Of a stretch of DNA of 9,327 nucleotides, positions 1-6,850 are shown one piece after another. The DNA comes from Bacteroidota bacterium (GTDB lineage Bacteria > Bacteroidota > Bacteroidia > Chitinophagales > Chitinophagaceae): assembly GCA_028877045.1 (NCBI GenBank), contig JAGWPQ010000058.1:1-9327 (forward strand), given 5' to 3'. Numbering within the stretch: the first letter of the stretch is position 1; every line of letters begins with the position of its first letter. A model generated the notes under the pieces. It was not told the DNA's origin, searched no databases, and saw only the letters and a list, made by a program, of their open reading frames with translations. Position numbers and translations under genes: made by a program.

Positions 1-190
1 GACCAATGGCATTGTTTGGAACTTTTGTTACGAATGTTCCGTTCAATCCATAATTACATAAAGCCGCAGCCACATTGGCTTCGCCGCCACCATAGGTTAC
101 ATCAAAACTATCTGCCTGTACAAATCTTTTGTAATCAGGTGTTGATAAACGCAACATAATTTCTCCTAACGTTACAACTTTCTTGCTCAT
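1..190 (-). CDS. kdgK: 2-keto-3-deoxygluconate kinase, N-terminal part (3' end beyond window)
   Basis: This is the first 63 codons of a PfkB/ribokinase-family sugar kinase; the gene runs off the left edge. It would phosphorylate 2-keto-3-deoxygluconate (KDG) to KDPG with ATP in the cytoplasm. The start reads MSKKVVTLGEIMLRLSTP, followed by YGGGEANVAAAL at residues 33-44. GEIMLRL and the glycine-rich GGGEAN stretch are the substrate-binding N-terminal features of PfkB kinases, and this form is typical of KdgK. The ATG at 190-188 is preceded by an A-rich leader with no Shine-Dalgarno motif. It lies 55 bases downstream of kduI in the same direction. KdgK is the step where the galacturonate and unsaturated-uronate branches of this operon join. 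The KDG assignment rests on the N-terminus and context; another PfkB specificity cannot be excluded without the rest of the protein. Confidence 0.88.
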   Translation of the reverse strand, partial: MSKKVVTLGEIMLRLSTPDYKRFVQADSFDVTYGGGEANVAAALCNYGLNGTFVTKVPNNAIG

Positions 191-245
191 ATTTTTTTGT
201 TTGTTTTAATTTATTAAATGAAATATTTTTTACAGCATCCATTAA

Positions 246-1076
246 TTATTTTAATTCTGTAATTGGTGCAGGGTCCATATCGGAAAAAACCATGTTCTCT
301 CCTGCCATTCCCCAAATAAATGCATAATTCGATGTGCCGCATCCGCAATGAATACTCCACGATGGTGAAATGACTGCTTCATGATTCTTCATCACCAAAT
401 GTCTTGTCTGCTGTGGTTCTCCCATGAAATGAAAAAGCCGTTGCTGTTCATTCAGATCAAAATAAAAATATACTTCTGTTCTGCGGGTATGTGTGTGCGG
501 CGGAACAGAATTCCAAACACTGCCATCATTCAGCACTGTTAATCCCATCACCAACTGGCAACTTTGAATGCCATCTAAATGAATGTATTTATAAATAGTT
601 CTTTGATTGGAAGTTTCCACTGCACCCAATGCTACAGGCGAAGCTTCTTCTTTTGACATTTTTTTATTTGGATAAGAATGATGTGCCGGCGCCGATAACA
701 AAAAGAATACAGCAGGATTATTTTTATCTGCACTTGCAAACGAAACATCTTTGGTTCCCTTTCCCAGATACAAACAACTTAATTTTTCGAGTGCATATTT
801 AATTCCATCGGCTTCAACAAAACCATCTCCGCCAACATTAATAATTCCCAATTCTCTTCTTTCTAAAAAATAATTTGCTTTCAATTCTTCATCAGCCTTT
901 AATGAAATGCTTTGCAGCACAGGTTTTGCGCCTCCTGTAATGATACGGTCGTGATGCGAATAAATTAAATTAATAACATCATCCCGCATTAATCCTTCGC
1001 ACAAAAAATTTTCCCGCAACTCTTCGGTCGTCATTCCACGAACTTCTTTCTGACTATTTTGAAAACGAATTTGCAT
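246..1076 (-). CDS. kduI: 5-dehydro-4-deoxy-D-glucuronate isomerase (KduI)
   Basis: KduI converts 5-keto-4-deoxyuronate, formed when unsaturated galacturonate opens, into 3-deoxy-D-glycero-2,5-hexodiulosonate in the cytoplasm. The 276-residue length matches the family (E. coli KduI is about 278). The zinc-binding cupin motif is visible as PPHTHTRRTEVYFYF, giving H194, H196 and E201, with the fourth ligand H243 in SPSWSIHCGCG. The C-terminal WGMAGENMVFSDMD (residues 255-268) is also family-typical. The start at 1076 gives a normal KduI N-terminus with YSHHDRIITGG at residues 39-49; the internal Met15 would remove conserved sequence. The leader is AT-rich without a Shine-Dalgarno motif. It lies 27 bases after uxaC and 55 before kdgK, so it is cotranscribed. 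Its substrate is what the upstream GH105 enzyme releases. The product needs a KduD reductase, which is not in the window. Confidence 0.96.
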   Translation of the reverse strand: MQIRFQNSQKEVRGMTTEELRENFLCEGLMRDDVINLIYSHHDRIITGGAKPVLQSISLKADEELKANYFLERRELGIINVGGDGFVEADGIKYALEKLSCLYLGKGTKDVSFASADKNNPAVFFLLSAPAHHSYPNKKMSKEEASPVALGAVETSNQRTIYKYIHLDGIQSCQLVMGLTVLNDGSVWNSVPPHTHTRRTEVYFYFDLNEQQRLFHFMGEPQQTRHLVMKNHEAVISPSWSIHCGCGTSNYAFIWGMAGENMVFSDMDPAPITELK

Positions 1077-1103
1077 ACTATTATTTAAAAAATTATTGCA
1101 ATT

Positions 1104-2519
1104 TTATTTCTTTGAAGCGGGCCAATTAAAATATTGATGCGCATTATTATAACAAATGTCCTGAATTATTTTACCAGTCAACTCAATATCATTTGGCAAT
1201 TCGCCATTCTCTATTTCCTCACCAAATAAGTTACACAACAATCGCCTGAAATATTCGTGACGCGGATACGACAAGAAACTTCTCGAATCAGTCAGCATAC
1301 CAATGAATTTGCTCAGCAAACCCATATTGGATAAGGCATTGATCTGTTTGGTCATTCCATCTTTCTGATCTAAAAACCACCAGGCACTTCCGTATTGTAT
1401 TTTTCCTTCCACAGTTCCATCATTAAAATTACCGATCATGGTTGCCATCAATTCATTATCGGCGGGATTGAGATTATATACAATTGTTTTTGCCAATTTA
1501 TTATCATTATCCAATTTATTTAAAAATTTAGACAATGCTCTTCCCTGCGAAAAATCACCAATCGAATCCCATCCTGTATCTGCACCTAATTGTTGTAACC
1601 TTCTTGAATTATTATTTCGTAATGCACCGAGATGAAATTGTTGTACCCAGCCTTTTTCCCAATCCCATTCGGCAAAGTGAACCAGCATGGCCGATTTAAA
1701 TTTGCGTTGTTCCAATTCATTCAAATGTTTTCCCGAATGAATCTTGGAAAAGATGGTATCAATTTCATGACCGGTAAAATCTTCTGCATAAATTTCTTCC
1801 AATCCATGATCGCTCACACAGCATCCCATTGATGCAAAAAAATCGTGACGGTTTTGTAAGGCGAATAAAAAATCATCGAATGAAGAAATAGAAATATTGG
1901 TAACTGCTTCAATCTTTTTTACATAATCATTGAACTTTTCAGTTTCACCAACATTCATCGCATTATCGGGACGAAATGCTGGCAGCACAGGAATTTCAAA
2001 TCCATCTTTCACCAATTGCGCATGATATTCCAGCGAATCAACCGGATCATCAGTTGTACAAACTGTTTTCACATTCATCTTGCGCAACAAATTTTTTACA
2101 GAGTATTCTTTTGATCTTAATTTTTCAGAACATTCATCATAAATCTTTTTTGCAGAATCAGCATTCAATAATTCATGAACATCAAAATAACGTTGCAATT
2201 CCAGATGCGTCCAGTGATATAATGGATTACGCAAAGTATAAGGAACCGTTGCAGACCACTGTTTGAATTTTTCAAAATCGGTTGCATTGCCGGTAATAAA
2301 TTTTTCGTTTATACCATTGGCACGCATGGCACGCCATTTATAATGATCGCCGTACAACCAAATCTGAGTAAGGTTTTCAAAGTTTTTATCTTCGGCAATT
2401 TGCTGTTGCGGCAAATGACAATGATAATCTATGATAGGCATTTCCTTTGCAAATTCGTGATACAATTTTTGAGCAGTTTTATTACTCAATAAAAAATTCT
2501 CGTCTAAAAATGTTTTCAT
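1104..2519 (-). CDS. uxaC: glucuronate/galacturonate isomerase (UxaC)
   Basis: UxaC interconverts D-galacturonate and D-tagaturonate (also D-glucuronate and D-fructuronate), the first intracellular step for saturated uronates. The 471 residues equal the usual length (E. coli about 470). It belongs to the amidohydrolase-like TIM-barrel superfamily: the metal-site signature is DYHCHL (H33, H35), followed by TDDP (156-159), SDHGL (236-240), QFHLGALRNNN (294-304) and the C-terminal LTDSRSFLSYPRHEYFRR (409-426), all typical of UxaC. The start at 2519 gives the standard MKTFLDENFLL opening. It is separated from uxaA by 126 bases containing the heptad array and a small hairpin, so it may have its own expression level, although I see no convincing promoter there. 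kduI follows 27 bases later. Galacturonate is the likely physiological substrate because uxaA, uxaB and pectinases are adjacent. Confidence 0.97.
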   Translation of the reverse strand: MKTFLDENFLLSNKTAQKLYHEFAKEMPIIDYHCHLPQQQIAEDKNFENLTQIWLYGDHYKWRAMRANGINEKFITGNATDFEKFKQWSATVPYTLRNPLYHWTHLELQRYFDVHELLNADSAKKIYDECSEKLRSKEYSVKNLLRKMNVKTVCTTDDPVDSLEYHAQLVKDGFEIPVLPAFRPDNAMNVGETEKFNDYVKKIEAVTNISISSFDDFLFALQNRHDFFASMGCCVSDHGLEEIYAEDFTGHEIDTIFSKIHSGKHLNELEQRKFKSAMLVHFAEWDWEKGWVQQFHLGALRNNNSRRLQQLGADTGWDSIGDFSQGRALSKFLNKLDNDNKLAKTIVYNLNPADNELMATMIGNFNDGTVEGKIQYGSAWWFLDQKDGMTKQINALSNMGLLSKFIGMLTDSRSFLSYPRHEYFRRLLCNLFGEEIENGELPNDIELTGKIIQDICYNNAHQYFNWPASKK

Positions 2520-2549
2520 GTTACCAACTTTAGTTTTTCAATTTAGCAT

Positions 2550-2571
2550 CGTTGCGTCGCACTCTTCAACG
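2550..2571. repeat. small inverted repeat (hairpin) in the uxaA-uxaC gap
   Basis: On the plus strand, CGTTG at 2550-2554 and CAACG at 2567-2571 form a perfect 5-base inverted repeat around a 12-base spacer. It is GC-richer than the surrounding AT-rich gap. It lies 31 bases upstream of the uxaC start and 27 bases beyond the heptad array. No T-run follows it on the transcribed (minus) strand, so it does not look like an intrinsic terminator. It could be a weak hairpin in the leader of uxaC, a protein site, or part of a repeated intergenic element. Five base pairs could occur by chance. Confidence 0.35.
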
Positions 2572-2598
2572 CTTTGTTCTTTATTCAGCAAATTGCAT

Positions 2599-2647
2599 GT
2601 TACTTGTTACTTGTTTCTTGTAACTTGAAACTTGTAACTTGTAACTT
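2599..2647 (-). repeat. seven-unit heptad array with mirror symmetry, starting in the uxaA stop codon
   Basis: Read on the minus strand, 49 bases split exactly into seven 7-base units: AAGTTAC, AAGTTAC, AAGTTTC, AAGTTAC, AAGAAAC, AAGTAAC, AAGTAAC. Every unit starts with AAG and ends with C. The variable cores are mirror-matched around unit 4: units 1 and 2 (GTTAC) are complementary to 7 and 6 (GTAAC), and unit 3 (GTTTC) to unit 5 (GAAAC). The transcript could therefore fold into three 5-base-pair helices separated by AA/AA internal loops, with unit 4 in the apical loop. The first unit begins with the last two bases of the uxaA TAA stop codon. Function is unknown. From memory, similar AAGTTAC/AAGTTTC runs occur in intergenic regions of other Bacteroidota; I could not check this here. 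Confidence 0.85.
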
Positions 2648-4289
2648 ATAAACTCACTCCTCTTTTCCAGGGAATAAAATCATCCTGATTTAATTGCACT
2701 GCTTTCGGAATTATTTCGCCGCTTGCAGCTTTGATACAATATTCCAACATATCTTCTCCCATTTGTTCGATCGTTTTTTCTCCATCGATCACAAGCCCGG
2801 CATTAATATCAATTATGTCATTCATTCTTTTTGCCAGAGAAGAATTGGTTGCCACTTTAATGGTTGGACAAACAGGATTTCCAGTTGGTGTACCCAAACC
2901 CGTTGTAAATAAAATTAAAGTTGCCCCGCTTGCAGCTTTACCTGTTGTTGCTTCAACGTCGTTGCCTGGTGTACACACTAAACTCAATCCCGGTTTTGTT
3001 GCAGGCTCGGTATAATCCAACACATCAACAACAGGTGATGTGCCACCTTTTTTTGCAGCGCCTGCACTTTTAATAGCATCAGTTATCAATCCATCTTTTA
3101 TATTTCCCGGCGATGGGTTCATGTGAAAACCCGAACCAACTTTTAAAGCTGATTCGCTGTACGTTTTCATCAGATGAATAAATTTATTTGCAGATGCCTC
3201 ATCTTTTGTTCTGTCGATCAATTCCTGCTTCACACCACATAATTCGGGGAACTCTGCCAACAAAATTTTTCCGCCCAATGCAACTAACAGATCAGAACAA
3301 TAACCAACAGCAGGATTGGCCGAGATACCGCTAAAACCATCGCTGCCACCGCATTTCACGCCAATGGTCAACTTATCTAATGATGCAGGTTTGCGTTCCT
3401 GTTTATTGATTTCAATCAACCCCAAAAAAGTTTTGCGGATCGCTTCTGTAATTAATTCATCTTCACTTTGCGATTGTTGCTGTTCGAAAACATGCAATGG
3501 TTTATTAAAATCCGGATTGCGTTGTTTTATATCATCCAATAAACTTTGTGTTTGCAAATTCTGACAACCCAAACTTAAAATGGTCACACCGCCAACATTC
3601 GGATGATCGGCATAAGCAGCTAATAATTTACTTAACACTGCTGCATCCTGGCGAATACCTCCACAACCGCCCTGGTGATTTAAAAATTTGATCCCGTCAA
3701 CATTTTTAAAAATGCGGTTGGTATGAACAACAGATTCTGTTACATCCAAATTTGCAGCATCAATATTTTTTCCGGAAGTATATAATTCTTTTAAAAGTTT
3801 TGTTTTCTGTTTATATTTTTCTGTAACAGCATAACCCAATTCGTTGTGCAATGCTTCGCGGATCACATCTAAGTTCCTGTTCTCACAAAAAACTGTTGGA
3901 ATAAATAACCAATAATTTGCAGTGCCTACGCTTCCATCGTTTCTGTGATACCCATTAAAAGTTCTTCCTTTAAATTTCGAAATATCGGGTGCATGCCAAT
4001 CGTACTGAAATGCACGGTAAGCATAGGGTTCAGCCGCATGCTTTAAATTTTCGGTGCTCATTCTCATTCCCCTTAAAATATCATGCTGTACTTTTCCAAC
4101 CAGCACACCATACATTGTTACTGCATCGCCTTGTTTCATATCAGTTGCATAAAATTTATGTTTTGCAGGAATGTCTTCCAACAAAACATAATCAACATCA
4201 TCCAATGAAACAATCTCTCCTTTGCTTAAGTTTTGCAAAGCAACGATCACATTATCTTTCGGATGAACTTTTAATACTTTCCTTTTCAT
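2646..4289 (-). CDS. uxaA: altronate dehydratase (UxaA), SAF plus catalytic domain
   Basis: UxaA dehydrates D-altronate to 2-keto-3-deoxygluconate in the cytoplasm, the third step of galacturonate catabolism. The 547-residue protein has an N-terminal SAF-like domain (about residues 1-75, ending near YGVLVGKVQHDI), a short linker, then the large GarD/UxaA catalytic domain from about residue 108. Family motifs include NDGSVGTANYW (117-127), NHQGGCGG (204-211), GVKCGGSDGFSG (310-321), CTPGNDVEATTG (439-450) and TTGLGTPTGNPVCP (462-475). Several cysteines sit in these motifs, consistent with the iron-dependent enzyme family. It is somewhat longer than E. coli UxaA (about 495). The start lies two bases after the uxaB stop (TAAGCATG), implying translational coupling. 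The last codons run directly into the heptad array, which overlaps the stop codon. Galactarate dehydratase is a relative, but uxaB and uxaC beside it favour altronate. Confidence 0.95.
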   Translation of the reverse strand: MKRKVLKVHPKDNVIVALQNLSKGEIVSLDDVDYVLLEDIPAKHKFYATDMKQGDAVTMYGVLVGKVQHDILRGMRMSTENLKHAAEPYAYRAFQYDWHAPDISKFKGRTFNGYHRNDGSVGTANYWLFIPTVFCENRNLDVIREALHNELGYAVTEKYKQKTKLLKELYTSGKNIDAANLDVTESVVHTNRIFKNVDGIKFLNHQGGCGGIRQDAAVLSKLLAAYADHPNVGGVTILSLGCQNLQTQSLLDDIKQRNPDFNKPLHVFEQQQSQSEDELITEAIRKTFLGLIEINKQERKPASLDKLTIGVKCGGSDGFSGISANPAVGYCSDLLVALGGKILLAEFPELCGVKQELIDRTKDEASANKFIHLMKTYSESALKVGSGFHMNPSPGNIKDGLITDAIKSAGAAKKGGTSPVVDVLDYTEPATKPGLSLVCTPGNDVEATTGKAASGATLILFTTGLGTPTGNPVCPTIKVATNSSLAKRMNDIIDINAGLVIDGEKTIEQMGEDMLEYCIKAASGEIIPKAVQLNQDDFIPWKRGVSL

Positions 4290-4291
4290 GC

Positions 4292-5821
4292 TTACGCAGA
4301 AATTTTATTTGATTGAAGCAATTGCAATGATTCCAACACACCCTTTTCTAAAAATGAATTTATATATTGAGCAACTTTTTCTGCGAATCCGTTTAATACA
4401 GAAAGATCAGTTCCCCATAAAATTTGATTCGATAATATTTGTTGCACAACATTTTTCACTTCATTATTATTTTTCCAAATTGAGTGCAACAGTGCTGCAT
4501 GATCGTCGTTGATTTTATATTCTTTATCATTCAGTGTACCAACAAATTCTTTTTGTTCATTCATCTCGCTTTTCATGAATAAAATATATCCGGCAAAGCC
4601 AAATGCCAATGCATCAGAAACAAATCCGTTGTGCTCATAATTTTTTAGGATGATGGGCACATTACGCATTTTCATTTTGGATGAATATTGCATGGTGATG
4701 CTTATCCATTGATGTTCGATATAAGGATTGCGGAAACGATCCAAAACTTTCTTTGCAAAATCTTTAGCATCCAGCAAGCTCAATCTGTCATAAACAATAG
4801 ATGGCGCAATGGCTTCCATCATCAGATCAGTTTCGAAAGAAAAAAATGTTGCATTGTTCATCGCATCTTTCACTGTTCTGAAACCCGACAAAAAAGCCAA
4901 ACCGCAGGTAAATGAATGTGTGCCGTTTAATAAACGCAATTTCAGTTCGCGGTACACATCAATATTATCGGCAATGATAACACCAGTATCCACTTTTGCA
5001 AACGACAATATTTTTTTACTTCTTTCACTGGTTGTTTCAATTGCCCACAGGCGGTAAGCTTCGCTGATGATGATCAATTCATCTGTATAACCCAATTTTT
5101 CTGCAGTTATTTTTTGTTCGGCCTGCGGTAATTTTCCAGGCACAATCCTATCCACCAGCGAATTGCAAAAGTCATTGGCAGATCCAATCCAATCAATAAA
5201 CGCTTCGTCCAAAGAATTTCTTTTTGCCAATTCGATAACGATCGCTTTTAATTTTGTTGCATTATCTACAATTAATTCTGTTGGCACGATCACCATTCCG
5301 CTTTCATTGCTTCCGTTAAATGCTTTATATCTTGCCAATAAAAACGCCAATAATTTTCCGGGAAAAGAAACCGGCGGATTTGAATTGATATCATCATCCA
5401 CTAGAGCGATCCCAACTTCTGTTGTGTTGGAAATAATCAATTGCATGTCTTCATTTGACGCACATTCCAGAATCTTATTCCATTCTTCTCTGGCAGATAA
5501 CACGCGGCTGATGGACGAATTAATAATTGTTTTATCGATCGTATTATTATTTTCAATTCCCCGCACACATAAAGTGAACAAACCATTTTGTGTTTCGAAA
5601 GCATCTGTGCCGCCACTGCTTGTTGATTTAACAACTACTACCCTGCCATTAAAAATATTTTGGCGGTTTGCCTTATCGATAAAATAATCAGGAAGTCCGC
5701 GTAACAACACACCTGTACCGAATTGCAACACTCTTTCAGGCAATGATAACAGGGATACATCAGGAATAATTAATTCTTCCTGTGCTTTAATTTTTCCAAG
5801 GTTTTCTTTTGATAAGATCAT
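4292..5821 (-). CDS. uxaB: tagaturonate reductase (UxaB)
   Basis: UxaB reduces D-tagaturonate to D-altronate with NADH, linking UxaC and UxaA. The 509 residues fit the long-chain mannitol dehydrogenase family (E. coli UxaB about 483). The N-terminal Rossmann part carries FGTGVLLRG at residues 34-42 as the nucleotide-binding loop and SNTTEVGI at 131-138. The C-terminal catalytic domain contains KLRLLNGTHS, which fits the family's K-x4-N-x2-H active-site pattern (K294, N299, H302). The conserved start of the fold (LPERVLQFGTG) is intact with the chosen start. It begins 12 bases after the methylesterase stop and ends 2 bases before uxaA. Fructuronate reductase (UxuB) and mannitol dehydrogenase are related; pairing with uxaA and uxaC, plus the LRGLPDYFIDKAN sequence typical of UxaB, make tagaturonate the best call. 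Confidence 0.94.
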   Translation of the reverse strand: MILSKENLGKIKAQEELIIPDVSLLSLPERVLQFGTGVLLRGLPDYFIDKANRQNIFNGRVVVVKSTSSGGTDAFETQNGLFTLCVRGIENNNTIDKTIINSSISRVLSAREEWNKILECASNEDMQLIISNTTEVGIALVDDDINSNPPVSFPGKLLAFLLARYKAFNGSNESGMVIVPTELIVDNATKLKAIVIELAKRNSLDEAFIDWIGSANDFCNSLVDRIVPGKLPQAEQKITAEKLGYTDELIIISEAYRLWAIETTSERSKKILSFAKVDTGVIIADNIDVYRELKLRLLNGTHSFTCGLAFLSGFRTVKDAMNNATFFSFETDLMMEAIAPSIVYDRLSLLDAKDFAKKVLDRFRNPYIEHQWISITMQYSSKMKMRNVPIILKNYEHNGFVSDALAFGFAGYILFMKSEMNEQKEFVGTLNDKEYKINDDHAALLHSIWKNNNEVKNVVQQILSNQILWGTDLSVLNGFAEKVAQYINSFLEKGVLESLQLLQSNKISA

Positions 5822-5833
5822 TTTTATTCATTT

Positions 5834-6850
5834 TTATTTTTGCGGGTTCCATCTGTTCCCAAACAACCACGCAACGGTTATTTCTGAAACTTTCGGAGAT
5901 CCTTTTGCTGTTTGTAAATTATTTTCGAACCACTTATAATCGCCGCCTTTTTTATGGCAGTTATAATAATAAATTCTTTCGCCCCACTGAATAATATTTG
6001 TTGTTGGCACACGATAAATTGGTTTATCGGCCATGTTTGCCGCAAACGAACAACCGATCAAATAAAATTGTGCATCGCGGTGATAACGCCCCAGCATAAA
6101 ACCATCGTATCCATAGAATGAACAATTCTTTAATATAGTTTTCGAATCTTCATTCTTGCTTCCATCGTGCCAAATGCTTGCCGGCCCTGTGTTTGCGATG
6201 AACGTGCAATGCTCGGCCCAGGCCCATCCACGCGGACAATAAAAATCTACGCCGCCTTCCATCACACAATCTTTAAAATAAAACATACCATCATCCACAT
6301 TCCACGGACTAACCGTATCGCCGCCAAATGCACGCAACACACAATTGATTACTTTTAATCTTGTTGTTTGAAAAGAACGTAAAGCCATTTGATGACCGTC
6401 TTTTCTTATTTTTTTCTGATGCTGCACTGATGTATCACCTGCACAGGCAACAGTTCGTTCACCATTTTCAAAACCATAATTATTTTGAACAGTAAGATTC
6501 TGCAATGTGATATCATTGCCGCGCAAATTAATAGTGGCCACACCCCAATCATCTTCATGATCGCACCGGAAAATATCCCTTGCAATTGACTGAGTGATGA
6601 TGACTTTATTTTTATCCTCTCCTTCCAAAATAATATTGCTCTTCTCAATAAATAATTTCTCTTTATAAATCCCATTTTTTATAAAGATTGTTCTTGCCGA
6701 AGTTGAATCTTTAGCCAAGCTGTTTATAGCTGCTTGAATAGATGTGAAATTCCCTTTCCCATTTATATCAACAACAATTTTTTGAGCATGGGCTGATGAA
6801 ACTACCACACTCAAAAAAATCAAGAAACAATATTTCAAAATACTCTTCAT
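5834..6850 (-). CDS. secreted pectin methylesterase (carbohydrate esterase family 8), divergent
   Basis: This 338-residue protein should remove methyl esters from homogalacturonan outside the cytoplasm, preparing it for pectate lyase. Residues 1-22 are a signal peptide (MKSILKYCFLIFLSVVVSSAHA, cleavage before Q23), with no lipobox. The beta-helix body shows CE8 marks: NGIYKEKLFI (59-68), GHQMALRS (152-159; Q154 as the QAVAL-type glutamine), GGDTVSPWN (176-184; D178), GGVDFYCPRG (199-208; D202) and LGRYHRD (253-259; R255). The two aspartates and the arginine of the catalytic set are therefore present, but the usual QDTL glutamine is replaced by G177 and the usual DFIFG continues as DFYCPRG. 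This looks like a bacterial CE8 subgroup rather than a dead copy. Its ATG overlaps the lyase stop as ATGA, giving coupled translation, and uxaB follows 12 bases later. Confidence 0.9.
   Translation of the reverse strand: MKSILKYCFLIFLSVVVSSAHAQKIVVDINGKGNFTSIQAAINSLAKDSTSARTIFIKNGIYKEKLFIEKSNIILEGEDKNKVIITQSIARDIFRCDHEDDWGVATINLRGNDITLQNLTVQNNYGFENGERTVACAGDTSVQHQKKIRKDGHQMALRSFQTTRLKVINCVLRAFGGDTVSPWNVDDGMFYFKDCVMEGGVDFYCPRGWAWAEHCTFIANTGPASIWHDGSKNEDSKTILKNCSFYGYDGFMLGRYHRDAQFYLIGCSFAANMADKPIYRVPTTNIIQWGERIYYYNCHKKGGDYKWFENNLQTAKGSPKVSEITVAWLFGNRWNPQK
6847..6850 (-). other. ATGA stop/start overlap, pectate lyase to methylesterase
   Basis: On the minus strand the bases read ATGA: ATG (6850-6848) starts the methylesterase and TGA (6849-6847) ends the lyase. 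This fixes both boundaries and implies reinitiating, coupled translation of the two secreted enzymes. Confidence 0.85.

Noticed and set aside
2525..2532. Bacteroidota -7 promoter box (TAnnTTTG) just upstream of uxaC
   Set aside because: The best match, TAAAGTTG on the minus strand, has one mismatch, sits only a few bases from the ATG, and has no convincing -33 partner. In such AT-rich sequence this is expected by chance.
2550..2571. Intrinsic terminator between uxaA and uxaC
   Set aside because: The stem is only 5 bp and no T-run follows on the transcribed strand (next bases are ATGCTAAATTG).
2599..2647. CRISPR array or tRNA-like structure
   Set aside because: The units are 7 bases long and directly adjacent, with no spacers, no 23-50 base repeats and no tRNA arms, so this is a short tandem repeat.
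5163..5687. Open plus-strand frame of 174 codons
   Set aside because: It lies wholly antisense to uxaB, whose catalytic and nucleotide-binding motifs are intact, and its translation has no recognisable domain. It is a frame shadow, as are the other plus-strand frames in the window.
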